A DNA stretch of 64,000 nucleotides from Pomphorhynchus laevis (lineage: Eukaryota; Acanthocephala; Palaeacanthocephala; Echinorhynchida; Pomphorhynchidae): positions 19,467 through 83,466 of the forward strand of contig WNNJ02003702.1 in the NCBI GenBank assembly GCA_012934845.2, in the 5' to 3' direction. Positions 47,677-58,263 of the stretch are shown here, in pieces. The translations under genes and the position numbers were made by a program. Numbering within the stretch: position 1 is the stretch's first letter; each line of letters begins with the position of its first letter. The notes beneath the pieces were generated by a model. That model saw only the letters and a list, made by a program, of their open reading frames with translations. It did no database searches and was not told the DNA's origin.

Positions 47677-47704
47677 ACGGGCAATGAATTTCCTCATTGC
47701 CCGT
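47677..47704 (+). terminator. Perfect 11-bp hairpin after the RT fragment
   Basis: ACGGGCAATGA - ATTTCC - TCATTGCCCGT begins within the last codons of the nuclease frame and covers its stop. It could be a 3'-end recognition or processing structure of the element; 'terminator' is only the nearest label. Confidence 0.4.
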
Positions 47705-47709
47705 CCGGG

Positions 47710-48960
47710 AAACGCGACTTGTTTTGCGGAATCGGCAGGAGAACCATCGCTATATTTCTAATGAACTGTATTTATTTATTTTACTTCGAATAGGATCACA
47801 AACGAAAAAAATGTTATTAATTGATACTGAAAGGTTCAAACACTCAACTAGCCAGTAAAAAATGCTTTATCCATAATCAAGAAGATGCTAACAGTAGTCA
47901 GCGAAATATCAAAAATAATTTTTTTCCTTTGATCCAGCTCCAATAATTATTTAAAAAATTGAATGCTGACCAAAATGAATTCCTACCCCAACAACGACAA
48001 CCTCAACCATTAACTTATCAAAATTAAATAAAGCTTCCCGCTAAGCTACTGACGAAAATAGCAATGAAGAAGGAGCGTCAACTCAATCAAACTTGGATAT
48101 AGATAGAGCGATGAATACGATGACAGTCAATCAATCTAATAACGCTGTTCACAGTAGTAAAATACAACGAAGTAAACCTTCTTCCTTGTCGACAGCTACA
48201 TAGGGGAAGAATCAAGGTATATAACTAAATAAATCTAGTATATATGAATATAAAAACTGTTTTGTTGTTTTGTAGATTGTTGAATAAATCCTCTTCGTTT
48301 AGTCTTCGTTCGCTTTACGACCACAAAAGCATTCGAAATGCGCCCTAATTACTTCATCTGACTGACGAGAATGTCTCGCATTAAATATGGATTAGCAAAC
48401 AATTGTAGCCAGCTTAGGCTTTTTGACCGCAGTGTCAAGCTATTTTCCGCCCCAATAATTTTATAAATTTGTAGTTATGTAAAAATAGGTCAAATCCAAC
48501 CGGTTTGATGATTAAATTGCTCATGACAAATTAACGGGTCAATAACTCTCAATTAAGAGTATTTTTTCTATTGTGGTTGTAAAATAAAAAAGACATCCCA
48601 AATTCATCGTTGTTCATATTAGTTACTAAATGAACTCCAGAAAAAATTTAAATCATCAAATTGATTTATGCGCAATTCTGCAAATTTGCAACTCATTCTA
48701 TTGTGATATTTGAAAAAATTATAAAAATATATTTTTTTAAATATTATTTTAAAATGATAATTTTGCATAATTCGACTGAGTAAACTCGTAACATTGATTG
48801 CTCAGCTAAGTTTCAAATTATCGGCATGAAAATTGCAAATCTTAATACACGGATATTGAATGTATGCAAACAAGCTTTGTACTTTATCGTCAAAGCGATT
48901 TATTCTATCGCCACAAAAATGTCATTATGATGTTATCGATTGGAAAAAAATATCATTGTA
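47710..48960. other. AT-rich stretch, nothing recognised
   Basis: No frame, repeat or RNA that I can support. Confidence 0.4.
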
Positions 48961-48961
48961 G

Positions 48962-49234
48962 ATTGTGTTGCACTTAACCTCTCTCTATTCATGGGTCGAC
49001 GGAATAGTCACAAGTCGCCCAATGTTTTATGGAAGACAGCAAAATATAAACTTTTTTACTTACACACGATCCGTAAAAATGGGCGACTTAAGGCGACTAT
49101 TTATTACAAAATTGGGCGACTTTAGGCGACTATTTATTACAAAATTAGGCGACTTTAGGCGACTATTTATTACAAAATTGGGAAACTTGTGACTATTCCG
49201 TTGACCCATGAATGGGTATTAAGTGCCACACAAT
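48962..49234. mobile_element. 273-bp MITE-like element with internal 36-bp tandem repeats
   Basis: The ends are inverted repeats of about 60 bp, beginning ATTGTGTTGCACTTAA on the left and matching ATTGTGTGGCACTTAA on the right strand, then TTCATGGGTC(G/A)ACGGAATAG. The middle holds three copies of GGCGACTATTTATTACAAAA. No transposase. Confidence 0.8.
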
Positions 49235-49559
49235 AGGCTATTTAGAAGAATTGCACGCAACTCGTTACGTTAACAACATTTAGATCTTATGATTTGATTT
49301 ACAATTAAATAAACCATAATCCAGTCACTATTAGGTGACATTAATTAAATATGCTTTCTCATAAACTTGTAAACATCGACAATGCATATTATTTAATGTA
49401 TATTAAATAAAAATGATCAATTACATATTAAATAAAAACTATTTTTTATTAAATACTATAACCATATTAAATATGTTTTTTTTCTGAACTAAATTATTTA
49501 ATATTATTAAATATTTTTAATATGTATTATAAAAAATACATAAAACGACTATGTACTAA

Positions 49560-51005
49560 AAAACTAATTGAAAACAGTTGGCAAAAGTAAGTGCTATCAA
49601 AACGGTCTGAAGCCAGTTTTCTTTATCTACTACCAAAGATACACAAGCCACAATTGCAGATGCGTCCAATTATTGCTAGCTATATATCATTTAGTCACAA
49701 ACTTGCAAAGCAAATAAATAAATTACTTACGAAATACTGTGTAAAGTCCTTCTCATATGTTAGAGATGGTCCACAGTTCGCCGAGAAAGTTCGTGCATAT
49801 TGCAAACCTACTGATTGGCTCGTCACAGCGGATTTTAAAGCTTTATTTACGAATATACCTCTTGAACCTGCCATCAAACTAGCAAGTGAAATACTTGCAA
49901 GGAATTGTGAAGTTCCAAAATTGTCAATAGAACATTGGACGTCACTATTACAATGGTGTACATGTAAAAATGCATTCTGGTTTAACAACAACATATATGA
50001 TCAGATAGACGGAGTTGCTATGGGCTCTCCTTTGGGACCAGTTCTTGCAAATAACAATATGAGTTATTGGGAGTGATATATTTACAGTCTTACCGAATTT
50101 ACAACATTGGTGGAGATACGTGGACGACGTCTTCATGATTTTATCCGATCTGCCAAATAAAAAACTATTAACGGATACATTAAACTTAAAAGACCCTTCA
50201 ATTCAATGGGACGTCAGTTTGGAAAGCACTAATCGTTCAATACCTTTTCTGGGTGTGTTGGTTAGGAAAAAAGAACTAAGTATAGAAACGTCATTGTTTC
50301 GCACATCTCTTGGTTTCCTCCTCCATGGCACACGCATACTGCAAATCGGTACAAGATTTCCACCGCAGTAGCATTATTTCTTCGTCCTGCTCTTATTTGT
50401 TCCTCAAAGCGATTAATGGAAATGGAACATGACCAAGTAGAGAAAACACTAAAGAAGGTTGGATATCCTGCTGTGGGCAATTAAACTAGCCAAAAACAAA
50501 TCACGTGACACTTGGTTTCGCCTACTCTCTAACCAAGGAACAAAAATTCAAAATCCAGAAAGCGACAATCAACATATGCTCGCTCATCCCATATTAATGA
50601 AAGTTGCAATAACCGTTTACACAGGAATCTTAAGAACTTAGGACTGCAAAATGTGTATGTGTACCACAAAAAAAGCTAGTTCACTGACGGGATTATTTAA
50701 AATCAAGAACCAATATCAATCCCTTGGTACCGTATACAAGATTCCTTGTTCCGATTGCGATGCTTGCTATGTAGGACAGACGTGCCAAAAGCTGAAACAA
50801 CGAGTGTACCAACACAAATATGCACTCAGACGGCAATTGCAAACCATGTATACAATAGCGGACATGCTGTAGACTTCGAAGGAACAATGAAATTAACAGC
50901 CGAGAATGACTTAAATCGAAGATTAGTTAAAGAGGCAATATTAATAAACACATGCCCAACAATTGGTGGTCGAAAGCTCAACAATTTTTATTCAATAACA
51001 ATACT
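49560..51005 (+). mobile_element. Penelope-like element, C-terminal GIY-YIG type, 5'-truncated
   Basis: RT begins at about 49600: ASFLYLLPKIHKP, QMRPIIASYISFSHKLA, WLVTADFKALFTNIPL (motif A), DQIDGVAMGSPLGPVLAN (motif B, about 50000). A frameshift near 50070 follows, then LQHWWRYVDDVFMILSDL (motif C, about 50110) and IPFLGVLV. The GIY-YIG domain follows at 50700-50950: GTVYKIPCSDCDACYVGQTC, LKQRVYQHK, then (frameshifted) NHVYNSGHAVDF. This domain order is the ordinary Penelope/Poseidon one, so two PLE architectures coexist in the window. The catalytic YVDD is intact but the ORF is broken at least three times. Confidence 0.85.
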
Positions 51006-51109
51006 TTTCATGTCTATAATGTTCTCCCACAATCACCGCTTTAATCTAAAAAAGGCACGAATGAAATGTTCACAAAAATATTATAAATACATACATTTTA
51101 TTAAAAATG

Positions 51110-52262
51110 TATGTATTTTTAGCGGAACACTCGACATCATCGCTGTTCCCAATCGTTTTGCTGCCTACACCTCACTGTCATTCTCCGATCCTGGTCTATC
51201 CGATCACTGTCTCGTCACCCTTGATATCACTTCCAAACACTTCCCGCTTCACAACCTACCATCTTACGCCGCCCTTGGAGAAATCTTGACCTCCCCCTTC
51301 TACGCTCCGCCTTACTTAAATCGTCTCTATCTTCTCACACAATAACATCATCCTCTCCTCACGATCTTGCCTTCTTTTCGACTCTGAACTCACATTCACT
51401 CTCGATCTTCTCTTGCCTCTCAAGCCTCACCCTCAACCATAGCATACACGATATCGCAATTTCTACCTCCAACTGTCTTTCTTCTATCTACAAACGTCTC
51501 TCCCATCTTCGTCTCGTTCTAAACCCAGACAAGTCCAAAATAATGTGGATCCTCCTCCGTCAACCTAACATATATCCTTCCCTTGTATCTTTTGCCTCGT
51601 GAATTATCCCCATAGTACATAATCTCACTTTCTTATGCTTCCATTTTGATGATCACATTTCCCTTAAACACTTCGTTCGCGACAAGGTTCGCTTGTCAAA
51701 CTTAATTCTCTGTGACATCCGCCGGATCCGTCCCCTTATCGACTTTCGTTCCTGTTTGTCTCTTCTTTCATCGCTTATTTTCCCCAGAATCGATTACTGC
51801 ATTAGCATTTTCGCCGATTCTCCAAAATCCATCATCTTACCCATACAACGCATCATCAACTCCTCCGTTCGAGTGCTCTTATGTATCCGTCGCTTTGACC
51901 AAACATCCACATATATTGTCCAACTCTCCTGGCCCACCATCCACATCCTTATACAACTCTGCTTTCGTCTCATCGCTGTCGGATTCCCATCGTGCATTAA
52001 CCTACCTTTCTTAGACGGCACTCGTCCCAACTCTCTCTATCACTGCGTTCCCGTAATTCCCTCTTACTCTACGTTCCCAATTACTCTAACAACTACGGTC
52101 TCCGATCCTTCCTCGTCGCCGCCCCACTCGCCTAGAACCCGCTCCCACTTGACGTCCGCGGCGCTACCTCCTTTATTACATCCAAATGCCGCATCCGTAC
52201 CCACCTCCTTGATACATGATTTGGATTTTTGTTGTTTGTTGAAATTGGATTATTTAGATTAA
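51110..52262 (+). mobile_element. LINE fragment with internal RT deletion
   Basis: It starts with the endonuclease end (TLDIIAVPNRFAAYTSLSF, SDPGLSDHCLVTLDI), passes through degraded sequence, then NPDKSKIMW (just after RT motif C, about 51520) and the C-terminal thumb (FRSCLSLLSSLIFPRIDYCI, then WPTIHILIQLCFRLI). Most RT motifs are missing. GC is higher than in the flanks. Same family as 34840-35200. Confidence 0.72.
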
Positions 52263-52309
52263 GAAAATAATAATCAAATAGTAAATAAATATAAATAGTA
52301 AATAATTGC

Positions 52310-52690
52310 AAAAGATTTATATAATTTAAATCAAGTTAAAATAAAAAATTGAAATTTAAAATAAACGTCATTTTTATGAATTGACTAATAAATAACAGAC
52401 GTTGTATCAGAATAAGAATTAGAGGTCATCAGGAGGAACTGCTATGCTATCAGGTTTCGGCCCCTAACTCCACTATCCAACATAGCAGCGGGGCCAAATA
52501 CGTGTTAAGGACGTATTTCTACTGATAAAATTTGATTATCTAGGATTTTATTCTAATACAAAGTATATTATTTATTATCCATAATTGTATCAGAGTTTAC
52601 AATATGTATATCTATTAAATTATTTAAATGATTTTGAAGAAAGCCAATATCCTTACAAATAGTTGCAATTCTTATAATTATTAATAATAT
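52310..52690 (-). mobile_element. PLE 3' block, best-preserved copy
   Basis: It follows the LINE end directly. It holds the full pairing set: AAATACGT/ACGTATTT (52496-52518), GGCCCC/GGGGCC (52459-52464 with 52490-52495) and CTGCTATG/CATAGCAG (52439-52446 with 52481-52488). Part of the RT thumb flank follows to 52690. Confidence 0.72.
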
Positions 52691-52977
52691 TTAATCACGT
52701 ACTGCCTAACGTTTCTCATAAAAATATAACTATGAACTAATAACTCTAATTTATTTATTTCTCAGATTGAATTCTTAATTGAATTTAAATATCGATGCTA
52801 TATTTATTGTCATTGTAATTGAGACTGTAAAAAGAAATGCTGATATACAAATCATCATTTATGTAATCGCTAATTCAATTCATTTCTAAATTGAATTGCT
52901 AGTCATTTGGTATACAAAATGACTTTAATTTATTAATTATCTATATTTCATGGTTTTCCCACTCAATGACAGATGCT

Positions 52978-53069
52978 GGGCCTGTTTCAAGACCCACCTA
53001 GCTTTCTTTAGGATACGTTTAAGTGTATCCAGGTCAGCTTTCGCCGACCAGTTCACCGTAACGGTGAAC
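52978..53069. ncRNA. Cluster of four consecutive hairpins
   Basis: GGGCCT/AGACCC (52978-52995), GGATAC/GTATCC (53011-53030), GGTC...GACC (53032-53049) and a perfect 9-bp GTTCACCGT-A-ACGGTGAAC (53051-53069). The block is GC-rich in an AT-rich setting. It may be a structured RNA or a transposon end; I do not recognise it. Confidence 0.35.
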
Positions 53070-53431
53070 CCAGGTATTTTAAAAAAATTAATAATATACG
53101 TTAACGTTAAAGTTTATAATAAATTATAATATACTTGAATAATTCAGTAACTTAGTTAATATAAATTAATTAAAAATTGAATTAAAAATTAATTTGGCAA
53201 ATTTATTTAGTTGATTATTCATTTTATATATTAAATTATCGTAATGGTTGATAGATCAACTATATTGAACGTTTGTATTAATATTAAGTATTCGCACGGT
53301 TTTGATGCGAATAAATAAAATGTACATATAAAATGTATCATCCTGAGAATTATAGCTAACTGCTATCATCATCAGAACAAAATTATGAAAAATGTACAAT
53401 GAAATCAAAATATATAGTATATTATATAATT

Positions 53432-53581
53432 ATGTTTCGACGTACGGATGCGACATTTGGATGCAATAAAGGAGGGAGCGCGGCAGACGTTGAGTGGGAG
53501 CTGATTCCAGGCCAGTGGAGCAGCGACGAGGAAGGATCGGAGACCGTAGTTGTCATTACTACACTAGTCATTACTTTTTAA
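53432..53581 (+). other. GC-richer open frame, possible exon
   Basis: About 150 bp with a frame FRRTDATFGCNKGG...VEWELIPGQW...SSDEEGSETVVVI. Composition suggests coding or transposon origin. No family recognised. Confidence 0.25.
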
Positions 53582-53839
53582 AATATCTAATATTTTCTAA
53601 AGATGACGACAACTGTACCAGAATAAATTTCGTATTTTATAAAATAAAATATTCTTATCGATTAAAATAAAAATTATTAATAAATATTAAATTATATTGA
53701 ATCATCCTCAGAACAAAATTATAATTTTGCCCTTCGAAAATTTGACTATATATAAAAATAATAATTTTACTCTCTCCACTAATAAGTGAACTAATGAGTG
53801 AACAATCAATTTGTAATGTAATGCGTTAGCATTCATCAA

Positions 53840-54082
53840 GATTTACGTGACATGTGGGCTCTGCAACGTGCTGTACTTACGATTTATACAATTGAACCTT
53901 TGATCAAGCTAAAGGTTTTGCGGGCATTTGCTGTTTCTCTATCAGGTCATTGTTGTTCATTTTTAAACTTGCCAATTGAATCAAGGAATTGTAAACCGAT
54001 GAAACAGCAAATCAATGCAACAATTCATGCCCGTGCAATGAAAGAGTTTAATTTTAACTATAAAAGAAACCAATTATCATAG
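53840..54082 (+). other. Unassigned open frame, 76 codons
   Basis: The frame HQDLRDMWALQRAVL...SGHCCSFLNLPIESRN...ATIHARAMKEFNFNYKR is open only on plus, with normal-looking codon use. Its last 110 bp are repeated at 62519-62630. It could be a gene fragment carried by the duplication. Function unknown. Confidence 0.3.
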
Positions 54083-54209
54083 CACGTGCTTCACAATTCA
54101 CATGTTACAACGCAAATGTACACTTCAACTAATTTTTGTAAATTTTATATGCAAAAATCTTTAAAAAGTAGTCGAATCGTTAAGGAATTGAAATAGCACA
54201 TTTTATAAA

Positions 54210-54255
54210 ATATTCAGGAACGATCAGGTAAAATTGACCTGATCGTTCCTAAAGA
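54210..54255. repeat. Palindromic element end
   Basis: TTCAGGAACGATCAGGT and ACCTGATCGTTCCT flank a few bases. Related single ends occur at 15048, 61735-61790 and 62722-62790. Confidence 0.7.
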
Positions 54256-55250
54256 ACCCGATGAGAATCAATTATTATATATTGTAAACTTAAAGAAGCA
54301 ATAATGCCACAGCAAAAGTCAATGTTAATATCACAAATGGAAAATAATTAATTTATTAAGGATTAAATAAAGTTTAATCATTTAAATACTTCATTTATGC
54401 CCAAATGTATCAATGAATTTGCGAAATTAATAATATACGTTAACGTTAAAGTTTATAATAAATTATAATATACTTGAATAATTCAGTAACTATTATTACT
54501 ATTTAAGTAATAATTCAGTTAATATAAATTAATTAAAAATTGAATTAAAAATTAATTTTGCAAATTTATTTAGTTGATTATTCATTTGATATATTAAATT
54601 ACCGTAATGGTTGATAGATCAACTATATTGAACATTTGTATTAATATTAAGTATTCGCACGGTTTTGATGCGAATAAATAAAATGTACATATAAAATGTA
54701 TCATCCTGAGAATTATAGCTAACTGATATCATCCTCAGAACAAAATTATGAAAAATGTACAATGAAATCAAAATATATAGTATATTATATAAATATATTG
54801 TATTAAAATATAAATATACGTTTATATTTAATTAGTGGAGAGAGTGAAATTATTATTTTTATTAAAAGTCAAATTTTCGATAGCTAACTTATATCATCCT
54901 AAGGGCAAAATTATGTAAAATTACATTATGTAAATATCACATATGGAAAATAATTAATTTATTAAGAATTAAATAAAGTTTAATCATTTAAATACTTTAT
55001 CATTCATGTTTAATTATTCAATTTAATCATTCATTTTTAAAAATTATATAATTAATAATTATATAAGTGCAATCATCATCAGGATAAAAAATTTTGTCTT
55101 GAGGATAATAGCAGTTAGCTATCGAAAATGTTACTTTTAATAAAAATAATTTCACTTTCTCCACTAATTAAATATAATAATTTAATTATTATTTAATCAT
55201 TAAAAAAATTAAAAGCATTGAATCGGAATGAGACATGCTGGGTTGACATA

Positions 55251-55536
55251 TTTGTGAATGGTTTTAGGGCCAAACCCAGCCAAAAAACGTTAAAAACGTT
55301 TAAGATTTTGTTATCAATATTTCTTTCGCTAATTGTGGACATTGTCAGGATAAATTATAATTAGCTGGAACACTTATAAATTTTCTTCCAGAAAATTGAA
55401 GAAAATTTATAAGTGTTCCAGCTAATTATAATTTATCCTGACAATGTCCACAATTGGTGGAAGAAATATTGATAACAAAATCTTAAACGTTTTTAACGTT
55501 TTTTTGGCTGGGTTTGGCCCTAAAACCATTTACAAA
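55251..55536. mobile_element. 286-bp nearly perfect palindrome (foldback/MITE)
   Basis: Arms 55251-55388 and 55398-55536 match over about 138 bp with few differences around a 9-bp loop. The outer part reads GGTTTTAGGGCCAAACCCAG. It lies between two copies of a duplicated flank (55060-55215 and 55760-55925) and is absent from the sister copy at 63.2 kb. No ORF. Confidence 0.85.
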
Positions 55537-55619
55537 AATTAAACGATTATAAAAGACAGGAAAAACAAACTGATTTAAAGAAAAATTAGATAACATTAAA
55601 GATCATCACAGTTAAAGAC

Positions 55620-55751
55620 ATTAGAGTGGGATTAAGATAAAACAAACAACGAAATCAAAATATATAGTTAGTTCACGGCGCAGCAAATCCAGGTGTTCAA
55701 AATCCTTTCCAGAATCTTGTTTACCATAGAGCAGGAGACCAAATTCATGTT
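55620..55751 (-). CDS. Possible exon, unknown gene
   Basis: Minus strand: CTTATATAG could be a 3' splice site, followed in phase 2 by HEFGLLLYGKQDSGKDFEHL, DLLRREL and a hydrophobic end before TAA at 55620. The polar part looks coding. It is confined to the insert between the duplicated flanks. Confidence 0.25.
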
Positions 55752-56257
55752 CTATATAAGTGCAATTATATAAGTGCAATCATCATCAGGATAAAAAATT
55801 TTGTCTTGAGGATAATAGCAGTTAGCTATCGAAAATGTTACTTTTAATAAAAATAATTTCACTTTCTCCACTAATTAAATATAATAATTTAATTATTATT
55901 TAATCATTAAAAAAATTAAAAGATTATAAAAGACAGGAACAACAAACTGATTTAAAGAAAAATTAAATAACATTAAAGAACATCACAGTTAAAGACATTA
56001 GAATGGGATTAAGATAAAACAAATAATTAAAAAATAATCATTAGAAAAATAATTATAATTCAATTTAAATTTAGATTAATTTAATGATATTTGAAAAGGA
56101 TTTGTTTTCAAAAAACATGAAACATTTAAGATACCGTTCAACTTACGAGAAAATTTAACTTTTATTATTATTTGAAAAAACCCTAGAATATTTTTTAATA
56201 AGATTTTTTCAACTTATTCAAATAATATAAACATAATGCGAATTCATCGGTTAGTGT

Positions 56258-56394
56258 TTATTTTTGATTGTCGATAGTTCGCATTACCAACCACCGGCCT
56301 GAAATGAACATTAACAATCCAGCTGACGATGCAAAAAATATAGTTTCAAACATGTTCTTGAACATCCAGCAATAGACAAGCCCGCCAATAAGAC
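56258..56394 (-). CDS. Last exon of a small membrane protein, duplicated copy A
   Basis: Acceptor TTTCAG at 56400-56395, then a phase-2 exon of 44 codons: LIGGLVYCWMFKNMFE, TIFFASSAGLLMFISGRW and LVMRTIDNQK, with stop TAA at 56258-56260. Two short hydrophobic segments suggest an integral membrane protein C terminus. Upstream exons of this copy are missing: a CR1-like LINE starts within 250 bp. The exon is the same as at 63712-63848. Family not recognised. Confidence 0.55.
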
Positions 56395-56599
56395 CTGAAA
56401 GATTTAAATTAATAAAATATGTTAAATATTAAATTTTAATTAATAAATTTAATTAAAATATGAGATATTTAATTAATATAATTAAACAAGGACAATTAAT
56501 ACATTCAAAAAACATTGTTATAAAGTAATAAGCAATTCATGATATTTTGAATTATTAAATGACGTCTTGATTATTAATGACGTCTCACATTATCACATC

Positions 56600-58200
56600 T
56601 TACGTCTCACTTGAAATAGCACGGCTACCCTATTCCTGAGCATACTGATTTCCGGTTAATATACGCTTCTGAAATTCAAAAGTATCTTACCAATGTTCGT
56701 CCCTTTAGTGTCGCTGGCCCCGACGACATTTCGCCATTCCTGCTCAAAGTATTGTCGAGTTACTTGGCCAGGCTTCTTGAGGTGGGTGATTTTTGCTTAG
56801 AGTCTGGCTACTAGAAATCTACCAGAAGGATGGAAAACTGCGATTGTTGTTCCTATTCCCAAAAAATTCATTGCATCATCATGTATCGATTACAGGCCAA
56901 TAAGCTTGACCTCTTCGATATGTCAAGTCCTTGAACGTGTTATCTACAGTGGAATATCTGACTATCTCGTCTCTCTTGGTATATTCTCGTCCGCTCAGCA
57001 CGGTTTTCGTCACGGTCGTTCGTGTTTGACGAACTTACTGCGCTCGAAATGTGGACCCAATCGTTGAGTGTTGGCAGCTCGGCCGATATAATCTTTATTG
57101 AGCCTGATCAGCTTGCTAGCTCACTACGGTATTTCTACAACATTGCGCAATTGGATTCGTGATTTCCTTTCAAACAGATTATTTCGAGTGAGGGTTGGCA
57201 GTAGCCTGTCTTCTGCTAGGCCTGTTAATTGTGGCGTTCCCCAAAATACATTCTTTGGTTTCTTGCTTTTCTTTATATTTCTAAATGACCTGCTCTTACG
57301 CATAAATTGGCATTTGCTGATGATGTGAAAGTCTGGTGCGATAGAATTTCCAACCCACAGGGTCAGCGCTTACATCACGATCTTTACACGATATATAACT
57401 GAAGTACTGTTACCGGTATGACCATGAACGTTGACAAATGTGTCCACATGAAGCTTGGCAACGGTAAACCTGATCGTGACTTTTATTTAGGATGTCAGAA
57501 GCTTCACACTATATCTGTGCACAGAGACCTTGGAATCATTTTGAAGAACGATATCAAGACTCGACACAATACTGATTATATCCATGGTAAAGCAATTAAG
57601 TCTCTGTATTGTATAAAGAACACATTTGCTAAGCTTAAGCCGGAACTATTCAAGCATCTATATTGCGCCTAAGTCCGCCCGCATGTGGAATACTGCATCA
57701 CAACAACTTTCCCATCCACCAAAGCTTAAATGACGAACACTGAATCTATCCTACGTAAAGGAAGCAAACTTTGTTTTGGCTCACATTATTCTTACACTGA
57801 GCGTCTAGCATGTTTGAAACTGCCTTCATTGGCTCAAATGCTACTATATTTAGATCTCGCAGCGATATGGCTCTTGGTTCATGGAACGGAAGGTTTCCCA
57901 TTATCTTGTATACAATTACGCAATTCAAGTAACAGAGGCCTTGTCTCTCGCGCTGTTTAAATTCACCCACGGTAAAGTCAGGAGTGTGAGTTGGCTTTCC
58001 CACCGATCATTAAATATTTGAAATTTGTTACCTGAGGACCTTGCCAGTGCTGCTAGCTATCGCCACTTCGAAAAGCTGTTGTTGAAGTGGATTGTCAATT
58101 CCGGTTTGGATGCGTGGATCCAAAAAAGTTACAAGTTACTATCCTAAAAAGGCATTTGCGGTTAGTAACTTGTAAGCTATAATAATTAGGTAATATCATT
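56600..58200 (+). mobile_element. CR1-like LINE, 5'-truncated RT
   Basis: RT motifs across frames: SVAGPDDISPFLLKVLSSYL (about 56710), LPEGWKTAIVVPIP, CIDYRPISLTSSICQVLERV (about 56883), HGFRHGRSCLTNLL, HYGISTTLRNWIRDFL, RPVNCGVPQ (motif B, about 57225), LAFADDVKVW region (about 57308) and NVDKCVHMKLG, with VHRDLGIIL (57518). The C-terminal thumb is readable to 57960. The GVPQGT.LGPLLF-type motif B with ADDVK is typical of the CR1/L2/Rex group. There are many frameshifts. Confidence 0.85.
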
Positions 58201-58263
58201 CACAGCAATTTTTGGAAAGGCAATATCAAATTAGAATACTATGGTTACAACCACCATTAACGG

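Larger units (their letters stand above)
53084..54790. repeat. Direct duplication, about 350-bp units 1.35 kb apart
   Basis: The segment from AATAATATACGTTAACGTTA to AATATATAGTATATTATATA occurs at 53084-53429 and 54429-54790, with small indels. Both contain a copy of ATCCTGAGAATTATAGCTAA. Confidence 0.85.

Noticed and set aside
55080-55135. TTGAGGAT-hairpin-GAAA at 55.1, 55.8 and 63.26 kb as active hammerheads
   Set aside because: The hairpin and GAAA are present, but the first core base is changed, an extra A follows GAAA and stem I is at most two pairs. At best these are remnants.
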